In this document: positions 9,489 through 19,135 of the stretch, piece by piece
How the letters are laid out: each line of letters opens with the position of its first letter
How positions within the stretch are numbered: the first letter of the stretch is position 1
Made by a program: the position numbers and the translations under genes
Assembly (NCBI GenBank): GCA_009837885.1
Contig: VXSP01000006.1
Location: 62,001-126,000, forward strand
Length of the DNA: 64,000 bases
Origin: Holophagales bacterium
GTDB taxonomy: Bacteria > Acidobacteriota > Thermoanaerobaculia > Multivoradales > Multivoraceae
Reading direction: 5' to 3'
The notes under the pieces: model-generated
The model's input: only the letters and a program-made list of their open reading frames with translations
Told to the model about the DNA's origin: nothing
The model's database searches: none

Positions 9489-12400
9489 TTACTCGATCTC
9501 GACCTCCGCGGCACGCCGGCGCTCGGTCCAGACGGTTCGCACCTGATTCCCCCAGCGGAGGGTGTACTCGCCCTCCGGCAGGTTGGAGATCGTCTCGCCG
9601 ACAGAGAAGGTCGTAGCGCCGCCGAACCAGATGCGGAGAGAGCCGAGATCCCAGCCGCCGGGGCCGGTGACCTGCACCGCCGCCATCGACGGTTCGCCGG
9701 TCAGGACGATCGAGGACTCCGACTCGAAGGGGTCGAGGTCGACGCCGCGCTCCAGAGCGGGTTCGAGGGGCTGCCAGCCGGTGAGGACCCAGCGCCCGTC
9801 CGCCCGGCAGGCGACGCGGACGCGGTCGGTGAGCGGCGGAGTGAGTTGGGTGCTCGCGACGCCGCCATCGATCCGGACAGTCCGCTGCCCTGCCCCCTCC
9901 ATCTCGACGAAGCAGAAGCCGCCGACTCCACCGGCGAGCCGGATCGCCAGTTCGTCGCTCGTGGGATCGTCCCGCAGGTCCAGTCGCACCGACTGGCGGT
10001 CGTTGTAGTCCCGGAGCTCCACGTCCACGAGATCGGAACGTGAGTGCTGAAAGCGCGCCCGGAGTTGGTAGGCACCGGGCGCCAGGTCCATGATCTCGTA
10101 GCGACCGCTCCGGCCCGTCACGACCGCCCGGCGGCCCGGGAAGATGTCGACGGTCGCGTGGGTCACGGGCTGTCCCTCGGCACCGACGACGATCCCGTCG
10201 ATGGACACGCCGCCATAGTGGAAATCCAGCGCGACTTCCTCGCCCGGGGCATCCGGCACGGTGACCTCACGCTCCTGCTGCCATCCGTCGTTGTCCGAAA
10301 ACAGGGTCACGTTCCACTCGCCCGGCAGCATCGACTCCAACCGGTAGCGCCCCTCGCCGTCGATGGGCGCCGTCAGTTCGATCTTGCTGGAGACGATCTG
10401 GCTCCGCCGTACCGACCCGCCTAGCGTGCGGAAGATCCCTTCGGGCTGCGGATTCTCCACCTTCGACTGCCAGTTCAACCTCCCCTTCCCGGGTTGGCCT
10501 GCAACCGTCACCAGACCCGTGACGGTGACCGTGCTCCGATCGCATCTGATGATCTCATCGCCAGGACCGGCCTCCTCGCGCCGTTCGCAGACGGGCACGC
10601 CTTCGTCCAGCACTCGAACGCGCAGAGGCTCCTCAGGCACGTTCTCGAACAGGGCCTCGCCGTCGACCACCTTGCCCGTCATCGGACCCAGAGGATCGTG
10701 CTCGGCCCCCGGATCGAGTCTCACGGTGCCGTCGTCGACGTCGGAACGCACGGTGATCCGGCGCCCGCGCGAGAGTTCGACAAAACCGGCATCGACCCAC
10801 TGGATCGCCGCGGCCTCGATCTCGAACTCCAGCGGAGCGAACCCCTCCGCCTCCACGCGCAGGCTGGACGGGCCGAGTTCCAGGCCGTGCATTTCGAAGT
10901 AGCCGTCGGCATTGGCCGCGACCTCCGCTACCCGTCCCATCGCGCGAGCCATCAAGGCGCCAAACTGGGTGGGGCGCACGTAGGAGATCCTGGCGCCCGG
11001 GACCGGGGCGTACTCGGGGCTCACGACGGTCCCGGACACCCAGGTCGACGCCGGGGCGATGATGATCCCGAGGTCGCGCGCCTCCCCCGCCGACCCGGAG
11101 ACCTCCAGCACTCGCCTTCCGGCGTTCGCGGCCGTCAGCTCCAGCGTGTAGGCGCCCGGGTCGATGTCGAGGGAGAAGGAACCGTCCGCCGCGAGAGCGC
11201 TGTAGCTACTCCTGCTCCCTCCCGCCACGCGCTCAGTCGCAACCAGGCGCCCGGAGGCGGCCGGAGTCACGCCGTCGGCCGCCACGAAAACGCCCTCGAC
11301 CGTGAAGGCCGGCGCCAGCCGCAACACGAGGGGCGTCCCGGCCGTAGCGCCGATGTCGCCGGTTACATCGACGGGACGGGCCGCCAGGCCAGGCGGCGGG
11401 TTTGCTTCGACCGCGGCACCGCCGCCAGCGAACTGGAACCGCGCCGTCCGGTAGCCCTTCGCGTTGACCAGGAGGACCCGGCCGAAACGGGGCGACACCC
11501 GCGCGAGCCCATCCCGGCCGGTCGTCGTCGCCTCCACGCCCTCGAAGAGAGCGCGTGCCTCGGGAATCGGCGTTCCGCGACTCGCATCAACGACCTGGAT
11601 CCAGTAGTGCTCGGGCGCCATCAGCACGATCGACCCCAGGTCCAGGGGACCCTCCAGGTCGAAGGTCCGGGAGTACTCCAGCTCGCCACCATCGGTTCGC
11701 AGGGACGCGGCACCCTTCGCGAAGCCGGAGAGCAGGAAGCGGCCGTCGGAGCCCGAGAGGCCCAGGTGGCGCTGCATCACCGCGAGTTCGTCGCCAACCC
11801 ACGACAGGCCCAGGAGCCGTGCACCAGCCACTGGCAGCCCTTCCGGATCGACGGTCCGGCCCGTCACGGCGAACCCCGGACGGAGTTCGACGACCGGCGG
11901 CGTCTCGTCGAAACGTTCGAACGCCGACGCGGTCCGCGCGACGTGGGAGACGAGGATCGCGGAACGCTCCCGCTCGGACAAGGTCAGGTTCACCCTGCCG
12001 TCTGCGTTCGTGATCCCAAAGCCCAGAGGCTCGGGTATGGCATACATGCCCGAGCCCGGTCGCACCAGGTACATCCGCGCGCCGGCCAGAGGCGCGCCGC
12101 CGGCGGTCGCCTGCACGGTGAACTCCACAGCCTGACGCAACGAGAGTTCAACCGAGCCCTCGTCAGGAATCGCGTCCCGCCAGGTCGAGGCGAGGCCTCC
12201 CGCCAGCGCCTGGACGCGCCACGTTTCGGCACTGCGGAGCAGGGAGAGCGATTCGGACCTGACCGTGATCGTCGGCAGCAGATTCCAGGGCACCTGCCGC
12301 CACATCGCCACCGGCGCCGCCACGACCTCGAACCCGTCCGCGGTTGCGGTCCCGTCCGCGGAAGCCTCGTTCGAGGCCTCAGGCACGAGCATGCGGATGC

Positions 12401-12710
12401 TCAGCGGACTGGTTGAACCAGCACCGGCGCGGCAAGCAGCGGCCGGGCTCTGTCCGGCCTCGAGAACCCGGGATGGGCAGGAGTCGCTCCACGCCCAGCA
12501 GCCAGCCGGCGCCGTACCGCCTGGCGGGATGTCGTCCAGTCGTTCCCACGTCCTGTCGGCGGGCACGGGAATCCCGTCGAGGAAGGCCGGAGCGCTCTCC
12601 CTGGGGCATACGAACTGGAACTGGTCGCCGGCAGCCGCTTCGTCCTGTCCCGCTGCCGGGACTGCAACCGCTCCAAGCGCGACCAGGAAAAGGAAAGCTG
12701 AAGACCGCAC
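9489..12710 (-). CDS. Large secreted protein with carboxypeptidase-regulatory-like repeats
   Basis: About 1073 residues if started at the GTG at 12710, which gives a clean signal peptide (hydrophobic SSAFLFLVALGAVAV, cut after AAGQ). The frame stays open further upstream, but that part overlaps the preceding gene and is not protein-like. The body is a string of beta-rich units such as VAGARLLGL, GRFLLSGF and GRYEIMDLAPGAYQLRARF, typical of carboxypeptidase-regulatory-like/SdrD-B folds. No catalytic domain is seen. It starts 4 bases after the stop of the gene at 12715, so both are probably one transcript. Role unknown; an extracellular or outer-surface scaffold is likely. Confidence 0.75.
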   Translation of the reverse strand: MRSSAFLFLVALGAVAVPAAGQDEAAAGDQFQFVCPRESAPAFLDGIPVPADRTWERLDDIPPGGTAPAGCWAWSDSCPSRVLEAGQSPAAACRAGAGSTSPLSIRMLVPEASNEASADGTATADGFEVVAAPVAMWRQVPWNLLPTITVRSESLSLLRSAETWRVQALAGGLASTWRDAIPDEGSVELSLRQAVEFTVQATAGGAPLAGARMYLVRPGSGMYAIPEPLGFGITNADGRVNLTLSERERSAILVSHVARTASAFERFDETPPVVELRPGFAVTGRTVDPEGLPVAGARLLGLSWVGDELAVMQRHLGLSGSDGRFLLSGFAKGAASLRTDGGELEYSRTFDLEGPLDLGSIVLMAPEHYWIQVVDASRGTPIPEARALFEGVEATTTGRDGLARVSPRFGRVLLVNAKGYRTARFQFAGGGAAVEANPPPGLAARPVDVTGDIGATAGTPLVLRLAPAFTVEGVFVAADGVTPAASGRLVATERVAGGSRSSYSALAADGSFSLDIDPGAYTLELTAANAGRRVLEVSGSAGEARDLGIIIAPASTWVSGTVVSPEYAPVPGARISYVRPTQFGALMARAMGRVAEVAANADGYFEMHGLELGPSSLRVEAEGFAPLEFEIEAAAIQWVDAGFVELSRGRRITVRSDVDDGTVRLDPGAEHDPLGPMTGKVVDGEALFENVPEEPLRVRVLDEGVPVCERREEAGPGDEIIRCDRSTVTVTGLVTVAGQPGKGRLNWQSKVENPQPEGIFRTLGGSVRRSQIVSSKIELTAPIDGEGRYRLESMLPGEWNVTLFSDNDGWQQEREVTVPDAPGEEVALDFHYGGVSIDGIVVGAEGQPVTHATVDIFPGRRAVVTGRSGRYEIMDLAPGAYQLRARFQHSRSDLVDVELRDYNDRQSVRLDLRDDPTSDELAIRLAGGVGGFCFVEMEGAGQRTVRIDGGVASTQLTPPLTDRVRVACRADGRWVLTGWQPLEPALERGVDLDPFESESSIVLTGEPSMAAVQVTGPGGWDLGSLRIWFGGATTFSVGETISNLPEGEYTLRWGNQVRTVWTERRRAAEVEIE

Positions 12711-12714
12711 CGCC

Positions 12715-14289
12715 CTAGTCTCCCGACCCGGCCGGCGGGAGCAGGCGGGCTTCGAACGCCTCCGCAGCCCGGACGTCTGCTCCCCGCACCGCCCCGCCGC
12801 GAAACAGGATGACCGCCCGGTCGCCGAGGAGGTCGGCGCGCAGCCGGGTATCGGCGAACTCCGACTCGAGGACGCATGGTTGTCTCGCAACAGTCCGCAG
12901 ATCGTCAACGTGGGCGTGAACCAGGTCCCAGCACACTCTGCCTCGTGGAGGCGGTACCGAAGCCGCGACAAGATCCTCTACCCTCCCGGTCCGGATGCGA
13001 TTTATGTCCTGACGCGACCACTGGTGGTTGTTTCGTCCCTGCGGCTGCGGCTGCGGCTGCTGCTGCCGCGACGCCTGAAGGCCGTGCGGCTGGCCGGTCA
13101 ACCCCTCCGCCCTGGGGCCGGAACGAAGCGCCACGTGGTGGATCGAAGGCCGGCGCCGAGAGCCCTCGGCACGCCACCCCGGTGCCGGCCGCCAGCGGTA
13201 GGCGCTCGTGGCGGGCACCAGTCCTCCCGGCGTAGCGGGCTCGTAGCAATGCGGCGTGGGGCAGGCAGGATCCGTGTTGGGCAACGTCGCCGTAATGTCG
13301 GCCGTGACGGCCCGCGGGCCGAAGTCGCGTAGCGAACCAACTTCGGCTCCAGGCTCCTCCGCCGGACGCTCCGCCCCGTACCGAACGAAGAAGTACACGT
13401 TGCCGGCGCCGTCGGCCACGACCTCGTCGATGATGCGACGCGGGCCCAACCAGTCGGCCCGTTGGTAGGCATCCGAAAGAGGCGAGCTACCCCACTGATC
13501 CAACTCGAAACGGCAGCCGCTCTCGGCGAAGAAGGTCGCCGCGTCGAGACTGTCTTGAAGCGCGCCGTCGACGTCGTAGACGAAGACGCCGGCCTCGGCG
13601 CCCGGGATCACGATCAGGCGGCCATCCGGGATGAAGCGAATCACCGAGAGCTCGGCGTCGCGACAAAGCTCCAGACCGCGCCCGCCGTCCCGCGTCGGCA
13701 GCAGGCCGCGCGGCGAGCCACCGCCGTCCGGGATCAACCAGGCCGCGTACGGCGCCCAGCCGTCGGCATCTCCGGGCATGAGACCAACTGCGGCCGTCAG
13801 CGATCCGCGGCGGTCGAGGTCGCCCAGGAACTCGATGGCCACCGCGCCGCTGATTCCGTCTTCGTTCGTCACATGGATCCCGGCGAACAGGTCCGAGAAG
13901 GCAATCCCCTGAGGCGAGACGGCCAGGCGACCGTAGTCCCGTTCGAACGGGTTTCGAGTGATGACGACCCTGCCGTCCTCCTCGCGAACGTCGTCGGCGG
14001 GCTCCTCCAGCGCAACCCTGAGTTGAGCGCCGCTCTCGCCAATCCGCCAGGCATGGATGCCCGGCCCGATCACCCCGAGAACGATCTCGCCGTCCGCCAG
14101 CCAGCGCACATCCGCCGCCCGCACGATCTCCGGCGGCAGGTCAAGGCGCTTCAGTCCCTCGAACCTCGGCCCCCTTTCGTCATCCTGGGCCGTCACCAAC
14201 CCGGCCGTCGCGCCCAGCGCGGCGCCCAGCATCGAGACCCTGACCGTCGATGGGAAGCGTCGTCCTTCCCGGAGCAGCCTGCGCAGCAT
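12715..14289 (-). CDS. Secreted protein of unknown function, possible beta-propeller
   Basis: A 524-residue protein with an N-terminal signal-like segment (MLGAALGATAGLVTAQ) and GGAGG upstream of the ATG at 14289. The middle has propeller-like strands such as ADVRWLADGEIVLGV, YGRLAVSPQGIAFSDL and GAGNVYFFVRYG, but no family is recognised with confidence. Around residues 408-416 there is a Gln/Pro run encoded by CTG/CGG triplet repeats at 13040-13066. The sequence near it (HGLQASRQ... GRNNHQWSRQDIN) looks less ordered than the rest. A local frameshift or a polymorphic linker is possible. Likely cotranscribed with the gene ending at 9489. Confidence 0.65.
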   Translation of the reverse strand: MLRRLLREGRRFPSTVRVSMLGAALGATAGLVTAQDDERGPRFEGLKRLDLPPEIVRAADVRWLADGEIVLGVIGPGIHAWRIGESGAQLRVALEEPADDVREEDGRVVITRNPFERDYGRLAVSPQGIAFSDLFAGIHVTNEDGISGAVAIEFLGDLDRRGSLTAAVGLMPGDADGWAPYAAWLIPDGGGSPRGLLPTRDGGRGLELCRDAELSVIRFIPDGRLIVIPGAEAGVFVYDVDGALQDSLDAATFFAESGCRFELDQWGSSPLSDAYQRADWLGPRRIIDEVVADGAGNVYFFVRYGAERPAEEPGAEVGSLRDFGPRAVTADITATLPNTDPACPTPHCYEPATPGGLVPATSAYRWRPAPGWRAEGSRRRPSIHHVALRSGPRAEGLTGQPHGLQASRQQQPQPQPQGRNNHQWSRQDINRIRTGRVEDLVAASVPPPRGRVCWDLVHAHVDDLRTVARQPCVLESEFADTRLRADLLGDRAVILFRGGAVRGADVRAAEAFEARLLPPAGSGD

Positions 14290-14363
14290 GTGAGGTTCCT
14301 CCCCTTAGCCCGATTGCCTCAGGCGTCACACATGAAAGTGGGTATCGGGGAGGAGAACGTCAG

Positions 14364-15242
14364 CTACGAAGGCAACCATTCCGAGATCGCCTGACCGATC
14401 TCGTCCGGGGAGTCCTCCTGGATGAAGTGGGAGCCCTTGACGGTCAGTTCCGTCTGGTTCGGCCACGCCCGGCAGATCTCGCGCATGGCGCCGGTGAGGA
14501 TCGCGCCGGGCTTCGCGTTGACGAACAGCTTGGGCACGTCCGACTCCGCGAGCCAGTCGGCGTAGGACTGCACGATGGCGACGACATCCTCCGGCTCCCC
14601 GGCGATCGGAATCTGGCGCGGCCAGGTGAGGGTCGGCCGGCGCGACTCGCCCTCCTCCTCGAACGGACGCCGGTAGACCGCCATCTCCTCGTCCGTCATC
14701 TTCCGCAGCACGGACCCGGGCAGCACCCGCTCGACGAAGACGTTCTTCGCCAGCACCATGCCCTCACCGGCCGGCGAGCGGAAGCCCTGGAAGATGCCGC
14801 GAGCCGCCTCGGGCCAGGCGTCCCAACTCGGGACCGGGCTGACGATCGCCTCCATGTAGGCAAGGCCGCGTACGGCATCCCGGTGCCGGTTGGCCCAGTC
14901 GAAACCGAGCGCGGACCCCCAGTCGTGGATGACCAGGACGACGTTCTCCGCAACGCCAATCGCCTCCAGCAGACCGTCGAGATAGTGCCGGTGCTCGACG
15001 AACCGGTACCGGTCCGGCCCGCTCTCCGGCAGCTTCGCCGAGTCGCCCATCCCGATCAGATCCGGCGCCACCAGGCGCCCCTTCCCCTCCATGTGCGGCA
15101 TCACGTTGCGCCACAGGTACGACGAAGTCGGATTGCCGTGCAGGAAGACGATCGGATCGCCCTCGCCATGGTCGACGTACGCCATCTCGAGACCATGAAC
15201 CTCGATCCGTTTCTTCTCGTAACGCGGCTCGGCGGAGATCAT
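14364..15242 (-). CDS. Haloalkane dehalogenase (alpha/beta hydrolase, DhaA/LinB-like)
   Basis: A 292-residue hydrolase that would cut carbon-halogen bonds to give alcohol and halide. The catalytic set is visible: nucleophile Asp107 in VIHDWGS, Glu131 in LAYMEAIV as acid, His272 in GSHFIQED. Halide-binding candidates are Trp108 and Asn37 ([12 protein letters not shown]). This arrangement separates it from epoxide hydrolases and generic esterases. No signal peptide, so probably cytoplasmic. It stands alone; its 5' flank holds the structured repeat at 15375-15539. The natural substrate is unknown. Confidence 0.88.
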   Translation of the reverse strand: MISAEPRYEKKRIEVHGLEMAYVDHGEGDPIVFLHGNPTSSYLWRNVMPHMEGKGRLVAPDLIGMGDSAKLPESGPDRYRFVEHRHYLDGLLEAIGVAENVVLVIHDWGSALGFDWANRHRDAVRGLAYMEAIVSPVPSWDAWPEAARGIFQGFRSPAGEGMVLAKNVFVERVLPGSVLRKMTDEEMAVYRRPFEEEGESRRPTLTWPRQIPIAGEPEDVVAIVQSYADWLAESDVPKLFVNAKPGAILTGAMREICRAWPNQTELTVKGSHFIQEDSPDEIGQAISEWLPS

Positions 15243-15374
15243 TGAATCGGTTCCCTCGTTCGTTTCGTTGGAGGCCTGTCGCCGTAGCCGCGCAGCCTAC
15301 ACGGTGAAGAGTGGACTGATCGGAAGCAACCAAACGCGGATCCGCCGTGGGTCAGGCCGGTGCTTCCAGCCTGG

Positions 15375-15539
15375 GCCGAATCCCGGGGGAAGGCTCCCAG
15401 CGGGCTGGAGGCAAGCGTCTCCCGGGATCGTCACCTCAACCGACAGCCCCGCGCAGCGCAGCCGACCGAAGCGAGCGCGGACTTCCCACCTACCAATCGG
15501 GCGCGAGCGGCCGATGGGAGCCTTCCCCCGGGATTCGGC
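15375..15539. repeat. Structured intergenic element, copy A, with 25-bp terminal stem
   Basis: The ends 15375-15399 and 15515-15539 are perfect inverted repeats (25 bp). Inside are three boxes shared with copy B at 25341-25517: 15395-15417 (including GGCTGGAGGCAAGCG), 15455-15478 (including CAGCCGACCGAAGCGAGCGC) and 15505-15513 (GAGCGGCCG). Spacers of 37 and 26 bases are the same length in both copies. The arm sequences outside the boxes differ between copies, yet pairing is kept in each. It begins 15 bases after the stop codon of the minus-strand gene at 15555. The remainder of the 312-base spacer (15243-15374) shows nothing I can name. Confidence 0.8.
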
Positions 15540-15554
15540 GCAGGCGGGTGAGCA

Positions 15555-17057
15555 CTAGGGACCGGCCGACTCGCCGTAACGGAAACCCGTGCGGGAGCGA
15601 ACCTTGTAGTTGCCGTCGCGGACCTTGACCTTGATGTCGCGGTAGCCCTGGGTGCCGGCTTCGTACTCGGAACGGAAGCTCACGAGGTAGTAGCCCTGGT
15701 TCTCCTCGGCGACCTGGCGCATCGGCGACATGATGTTCGTGAAGTTCGCGTAGTAGTGACCGCCCGTCTCGTTGGAGATCAGGCTCAGGGAGTCGTTGAG
15801 CGACGCCGACGCGATCGAGCGGCGACGGCTGCCCATCGTGTCGATCGTGTAGACGGCGACGTTGCCGGCATTCAGCGCTTCCCGCATCTGCGGGTAGTAC
15901 CGCGGATCCGGCGTGTAGCTGCCGAACTGCCCGATCTCGCCGAAGCCGAGACTGAACATGACCAGGTTCTTTCGGCCCGCGATCCCCGCGGACGCCTCTC
16001 CGACCAATTCCAGAGCCTCCTGCAGCTTGCGGCTGCGGCGAGCGAGTTCCTTGCCCACCGGAAGGTTGACGAAGAGCGACGGCGAGTTCGGATCGAACTC
16101 GGGATCCGATCGCGTCACCCAGCGCTCGAGGTCTCTCTTTCCCGTGGCGGCGGCATCCACCGCTGCCAGGATCTCGTCGCGGTCGCGGGTGAAGTCGAGG
16201 TAGACCTTGAGCCGGGCCTGGTAAGCGAAGACGGCCACCTGATCGTTGGGCTGGAGTTCCTCCTCGATCCAGCGCTTCAGCCACCGCGCGTTGTCCATCT
16301 GCGGACCCGCCAACTGCGGCGCCTGCATCCGCTGGTCATGGAACATGAGGATGAAGTAGCGGTCGGTCCGCGCCGTGCCGCCTTCTCCCGGCGACGCGAG
16401 CTCGCTCGGTCCGCCGTAGAACGAGGCGCTCGTCACTTCCTGCTCCTCGCCGTCGTGGAGGACGACGAAGTCCTCGGCGCCCAGGCCCTCGATCACATTG
16501 CCCTTGCGGTCAGTCACGAGAACGTCGAGCAGGACTTCAGCCACCCGGATGCGCTCGTTCAGGCTGATGTCCCGCGCCGGAGCTGGCGCGGGCGCGGGCT
16601 GGGCAGCCCGCGGCTGTTCCGGCTCAGGAGTCGATGCCGGGGCGGTCCGAACCGGCTCGGCCGCCACCGTTCTGGCCGGCTCGGCCTTCGGTTCCACGAC
16701 AGGTTCCGGAGCCGCCTTCGGTGCGGGAGCAGGTTCCGGCACGGCCGCAACCGCGGGTTCCGCTGCCGGCTCCACCGCGGGCGCCGTGGCCGGCTCCGAC
16801 GGTACGACCACCGCGCGCACGGTCCGGCCCCGCTGCCGGCGCTGCTTCTCCAGCCGCTTCTGTTCCTTCGCGGCGCGAGCCGCTGCCTTCTTCTCCGCCT
16901 TCCGCTTCTTCTTCTCGTCGTCCTGGACCGCGGCCTCGACGCCAACCGCGTCATCCACGGCAACAGCAAACCCGAAACCGGCCGACAACAGGACGGCGCC
17001 GCCAGCCAACGCGGCAGCAAGCGCCAATCGTCGTCCAACCGTCGCAAATCTCTTCAT
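15555..17057 (-). CDS. Secreted VWFA-related protein of the Acidobacterial type
   Basis: A 500-residue exported protein. The ATG at 17057 has AGGAGG seven bases upstream and opens a signal-like helix (LALAAALAGGAVLLSAGFGF). A Lys/Arg/Ala-rich coiled segment (about 45-80) and a Pro/Ala/Glu-rich linker (about 85-175) follow. The C-terminal domain starts with a short block (VLLDVLVTDRKGNVIEGL) typical of this family, then a von Willebrand A fold: YFILMFHDQ, NDQVAVFAYQ, GRKNLVMFSLGFG, VAVYTIDT. The MIDAS metal motif is degenerate, as is usual in this group. The family is strongly enriched in Acidobacteriota, which supports the taxonomic suggestion. Function unknown. Confidence 0.85.
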   Translation of the reverse strand: MKRFATVGRRLALAAALAGGAVLLSAGFGFAVAVDDAVGVEAAVQDDEKKKRKAEKKAAARAAKEQKRLEKQRRQRGRTVRAVVVPSEPATAPAVEPAAEPAVAAVPEPAPAPKAAPEPVVEPKAEPARTVAAEPVRTAPASTPEPEQPRAAQPAPAPAPARDISLNERIRVAEVLLDVLVTDRKGNVIEGLGAEDFVVLHDGEEQEVTSASFYGGPSELASPGEGGTARTDRYFILMFHDQRMQAPQLAGPQMDNARWLKRWIEEELQPNDQVAVFAYQARLKVYLDFTRDRDEILAAVDAAATGKRDLERWVTRSDPEFDPNSPSLFVNLPVGKELARRSRKLQEALELVGEASAGIAGRKNLVMFSLGFGEIGQFGSYTPDPRYYPQMREALNAGNVAVYTIDTMGSRRRSIASASLNDSLSLISNETGGHYYANFTNIMSPMRQVAEENQGYYLVSFRSEYEAGTQGYRDIKVKVRDGNYKVRSRTGFRYGESAGP

Positions 17058-17196
17058 CCCCGGACCTCCTGTACTCCTGAGTGCCCGCCGCCGGCACGAG
17101 GCGACGGCACGGGAAAGCGACGCTTCCGTCATCCTAGCAACCGAAGCCCCGGTCAGGTTCTTCCGGGTATCGGCAGACGAGTAGCATGCCGCCGCC

Positions 17197-19107
17197 ATGA
17201 CTTCTCCTGTCCCGGATCGTCGAACCGCGGAGTTCGCGGCCGCCTTCGTCGAGTTGCGGACGGCGCTGGGACGGGTGCTGATCGGCCAGGACGACGCGGC
17301 AACGGGACTGACTCTCGCGCTACTGGCCGAGCAGCATGCCTATCTGGAAGGACCGCCCGGCTGCGGCAAGTCGGAGCTGGCCGCGGCCCTGGCCGCGCTG
17401 GCGGGCGCCCGCACTCACACGCTCGTGTTCCACCGGGACATCCGCGAGACGGACCTGCTCGGCGACGTTCTGCTGAGCCGCCACCGTCACCGGGGCCACG
17501 AGCGCCTGCGCCGCGAGCTGATCCCCGGCCCCCTTCTCCAGGCCGAGATCGCCTTGCTCGAGGACCTGCCTCGCTCTCCCGGCGAAGCTCTGGGACCCCT
17601 GCTCCGCATTCTCGCTGAACGGCACGCTCTGGGGCAGCCGCTGCCGCTCGAGTCGGCGGTGGCAACCGGACCGCTGGAGCAGGTAGAGGCCCCGATCGAC
17701 CCGCTCGAACCCGGCCAACTCGATCGCTTCGCCGTGCAACTTCGCCTGACCGGCCTGCTCACCGGAGGACTCTTCGACGAGGCCGCGGTACTGCTGGAAC
17801 GAGGGGCGGCTCGACAACCGCCACGGTCCCCCGCCCGCAGCGCCCATGCCCTTCCGGCCGCGATTCCTCCCCCGCGATCCGCGGTGATGAGCACCGCCAC
17901 ACGCAAGGCAGCGCAACGGGCGGCCGCCGCTCTCCAGGTCGAACCGCGGACCATCGACGCCTACCACCGCCTCCTCGACCGGTTACGCCAGCGCAGCGCC
18001 GACGAGTCGGCCTCGGGCGACCGACTCATGTCGGACCGTTCGTTCAGCTCGGCGGCGCTCCGGCTCGTTCGCGCGCACGCGTTCCTGCGCGGCGCTCCGG
18101 CCGCCGCGCCACGCGATCTCGGCGCCATCCGCTACATGGTCGCTCACCGGCTGCCGGAAGAGGTGCAGGAGGACTTCGATCACATCCTGGAGGAACTGCT
18201 CGGCGACCCGCCCAACGTGACGATGGCGGAAACCGGCGCCCAGATGCCCGGAGCGCAGTCACAGGGAGACGACTCCGACGGCGCGGCGGCGGCCTCCCCG
18301 GCCTCCGACTCGTGGATCGACGATCAGGCCGACCTGCCGGCGCCCCCGACCCTGTTCGGGAAACCGCCTCCGCCGGCCCAGGTCGATCCCCTCCTGCGCG
18401 CGCTCGTCGGCCGCATCGAGCGGGGCCGCATCGACCCGGACACGGATCCTGGAGGCCAGCCCCGTGGCTACCGCCCGCTGCGCGACCTGGACGAACTGAT
18501 CGACGCCGATGTGATCGAGGCCCTGCTCTTCGCCGAGGGCCGCCTGCCCGGCGCGCCGCGCACCTTCGAGCGCAAGCGCAGGAGCGCCGGTGGCGCGGTC
18601 GCCGTCCTGCGGGACATCTCCGCTTCCATGGCCGGCCGGCTGACCGTTTGGTCGAGCCAGGTCGTCCTCGGCATCCTTCGGGTCGCGGCGCGGCGGCGCA
18701 TGCGGGTCGGCTACGTCGAGTTCCACCACCGCGCCCTGCCCCACCACGTCGGCGGCCGGCTGTTGCATCGCTCGTACTCACGCCTCGCCGAGCAAGCCGG
18801 CCAGGCGAAAGCGGTCGGCCAGACGAACTACGAGGCGCCGCTCCGCACCGCCCTCGAGGGCCTGCGCGGCGGCTCCGGCCGCAACCGGCACGTCGTCCTG
18901 CTGACGGACGGCCTGCCGATCATCGGCGACACGACAGTCCGCCGGGAGCGTCAACTGGCGCGGCGGCTCGGCGTCGCCCTTCACACCGTGTTCCTGGGCA
19001 ACGGCGACTGCCCGCCGGTTCTCGACGACATCTCGCAGGAAACCGGCGGGCTGCGCTTCCACGGCCGTCCCCTGGCTGGCGGCGGCCTCCGCCTGGAGGA
19101 GCGGTAA
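17197..19107 (+). CDS. AAA(MoxR-like)-VWA fusion protein, BchD/ChlD-like layout
   Basis: A 636-residue cytoplasmic protein. The N-terminal AAA domain has Walker A GPPGCGKS (52-59) and a Walker-B-like ALLEDLPRSPGEAL. At the sensor-1 position it reads ATGPLEQ (156-162) where the neighbouring MoxR protein has ATGNP, so the sensor Asn is lost and ATPase activity may be weak. An acidic/Pro-rich linker (about 345-395) leads to a C-terminal VWA domain with MIDAS residues DISAS (from about 473), TNYEAPL and LLTDGLP. An inactive AAA domain plus linker plus VWA is the layout of Mg-chelatase subunit D; the active partner would be the gene at 19136. No chelatase large subunit is in the window. Confidence 0.82.
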   Translation: MTSPVPDRRTAEFAAAFVELRTALGRVLIGQDDAATGLTLALLAEQHAYLEGPPGCGKSELAAALAALAGARTHTLVFHRDIRETDLLGDVLLSRHRHRGHERLRRELIPGPLLQAEIALLEDLPRSPGEALGPLLRILAERHALGQPLPLESAVATGPLEQVEAPIDPLEPGQLDRFAVQLRLTGLLTGGLFDEAAVLLERGAARQPPRSPARSAHALPAAIPPPRSAVMSTATRKAAQRAAAALQVEPRTIDAYHRLLDRLRQRSADESASGDRLMSDRSFSSAALRLVRAHAFLRGAPAAAPRDLGAIRYMVAHRLPEEVQEDFDHILEELLGDPPNVTMAETGAQMPGAQSQGDDSDGAAAASPASDSWIDDQADLPAPPTLFGKPPPPAQVDPLLRALVGRIERGRIDPDTDPGGQPRGYRPLRDLDELIDADVIEALLFAEGRLPGAPRTFERKRRSAGGAVAVLRDISASMAGRLTVWSSQVVLGILRVAARRRMRVGYVEFHHRALPHHVGGRLLHRSYSRLAEQAGQAKAVGQTNYEAPLRTALEGLRGGSGRNRHVVLLTDGLPIIGDTTVRRERQLARRLGVALHTVFLGNGDCPPVLDDISQETGGLRFHGRPLAGGGLRLEER

Positions 19108-19135
19108 TCCTGGTGCGGATAGAGTCTCGCGTTCC

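Noticed and set aside
10494..12416. 640-codon plus-strand ORF
   Set aside because: Lies opposite the secreted repeat protein; no recognisable fold or start signal.
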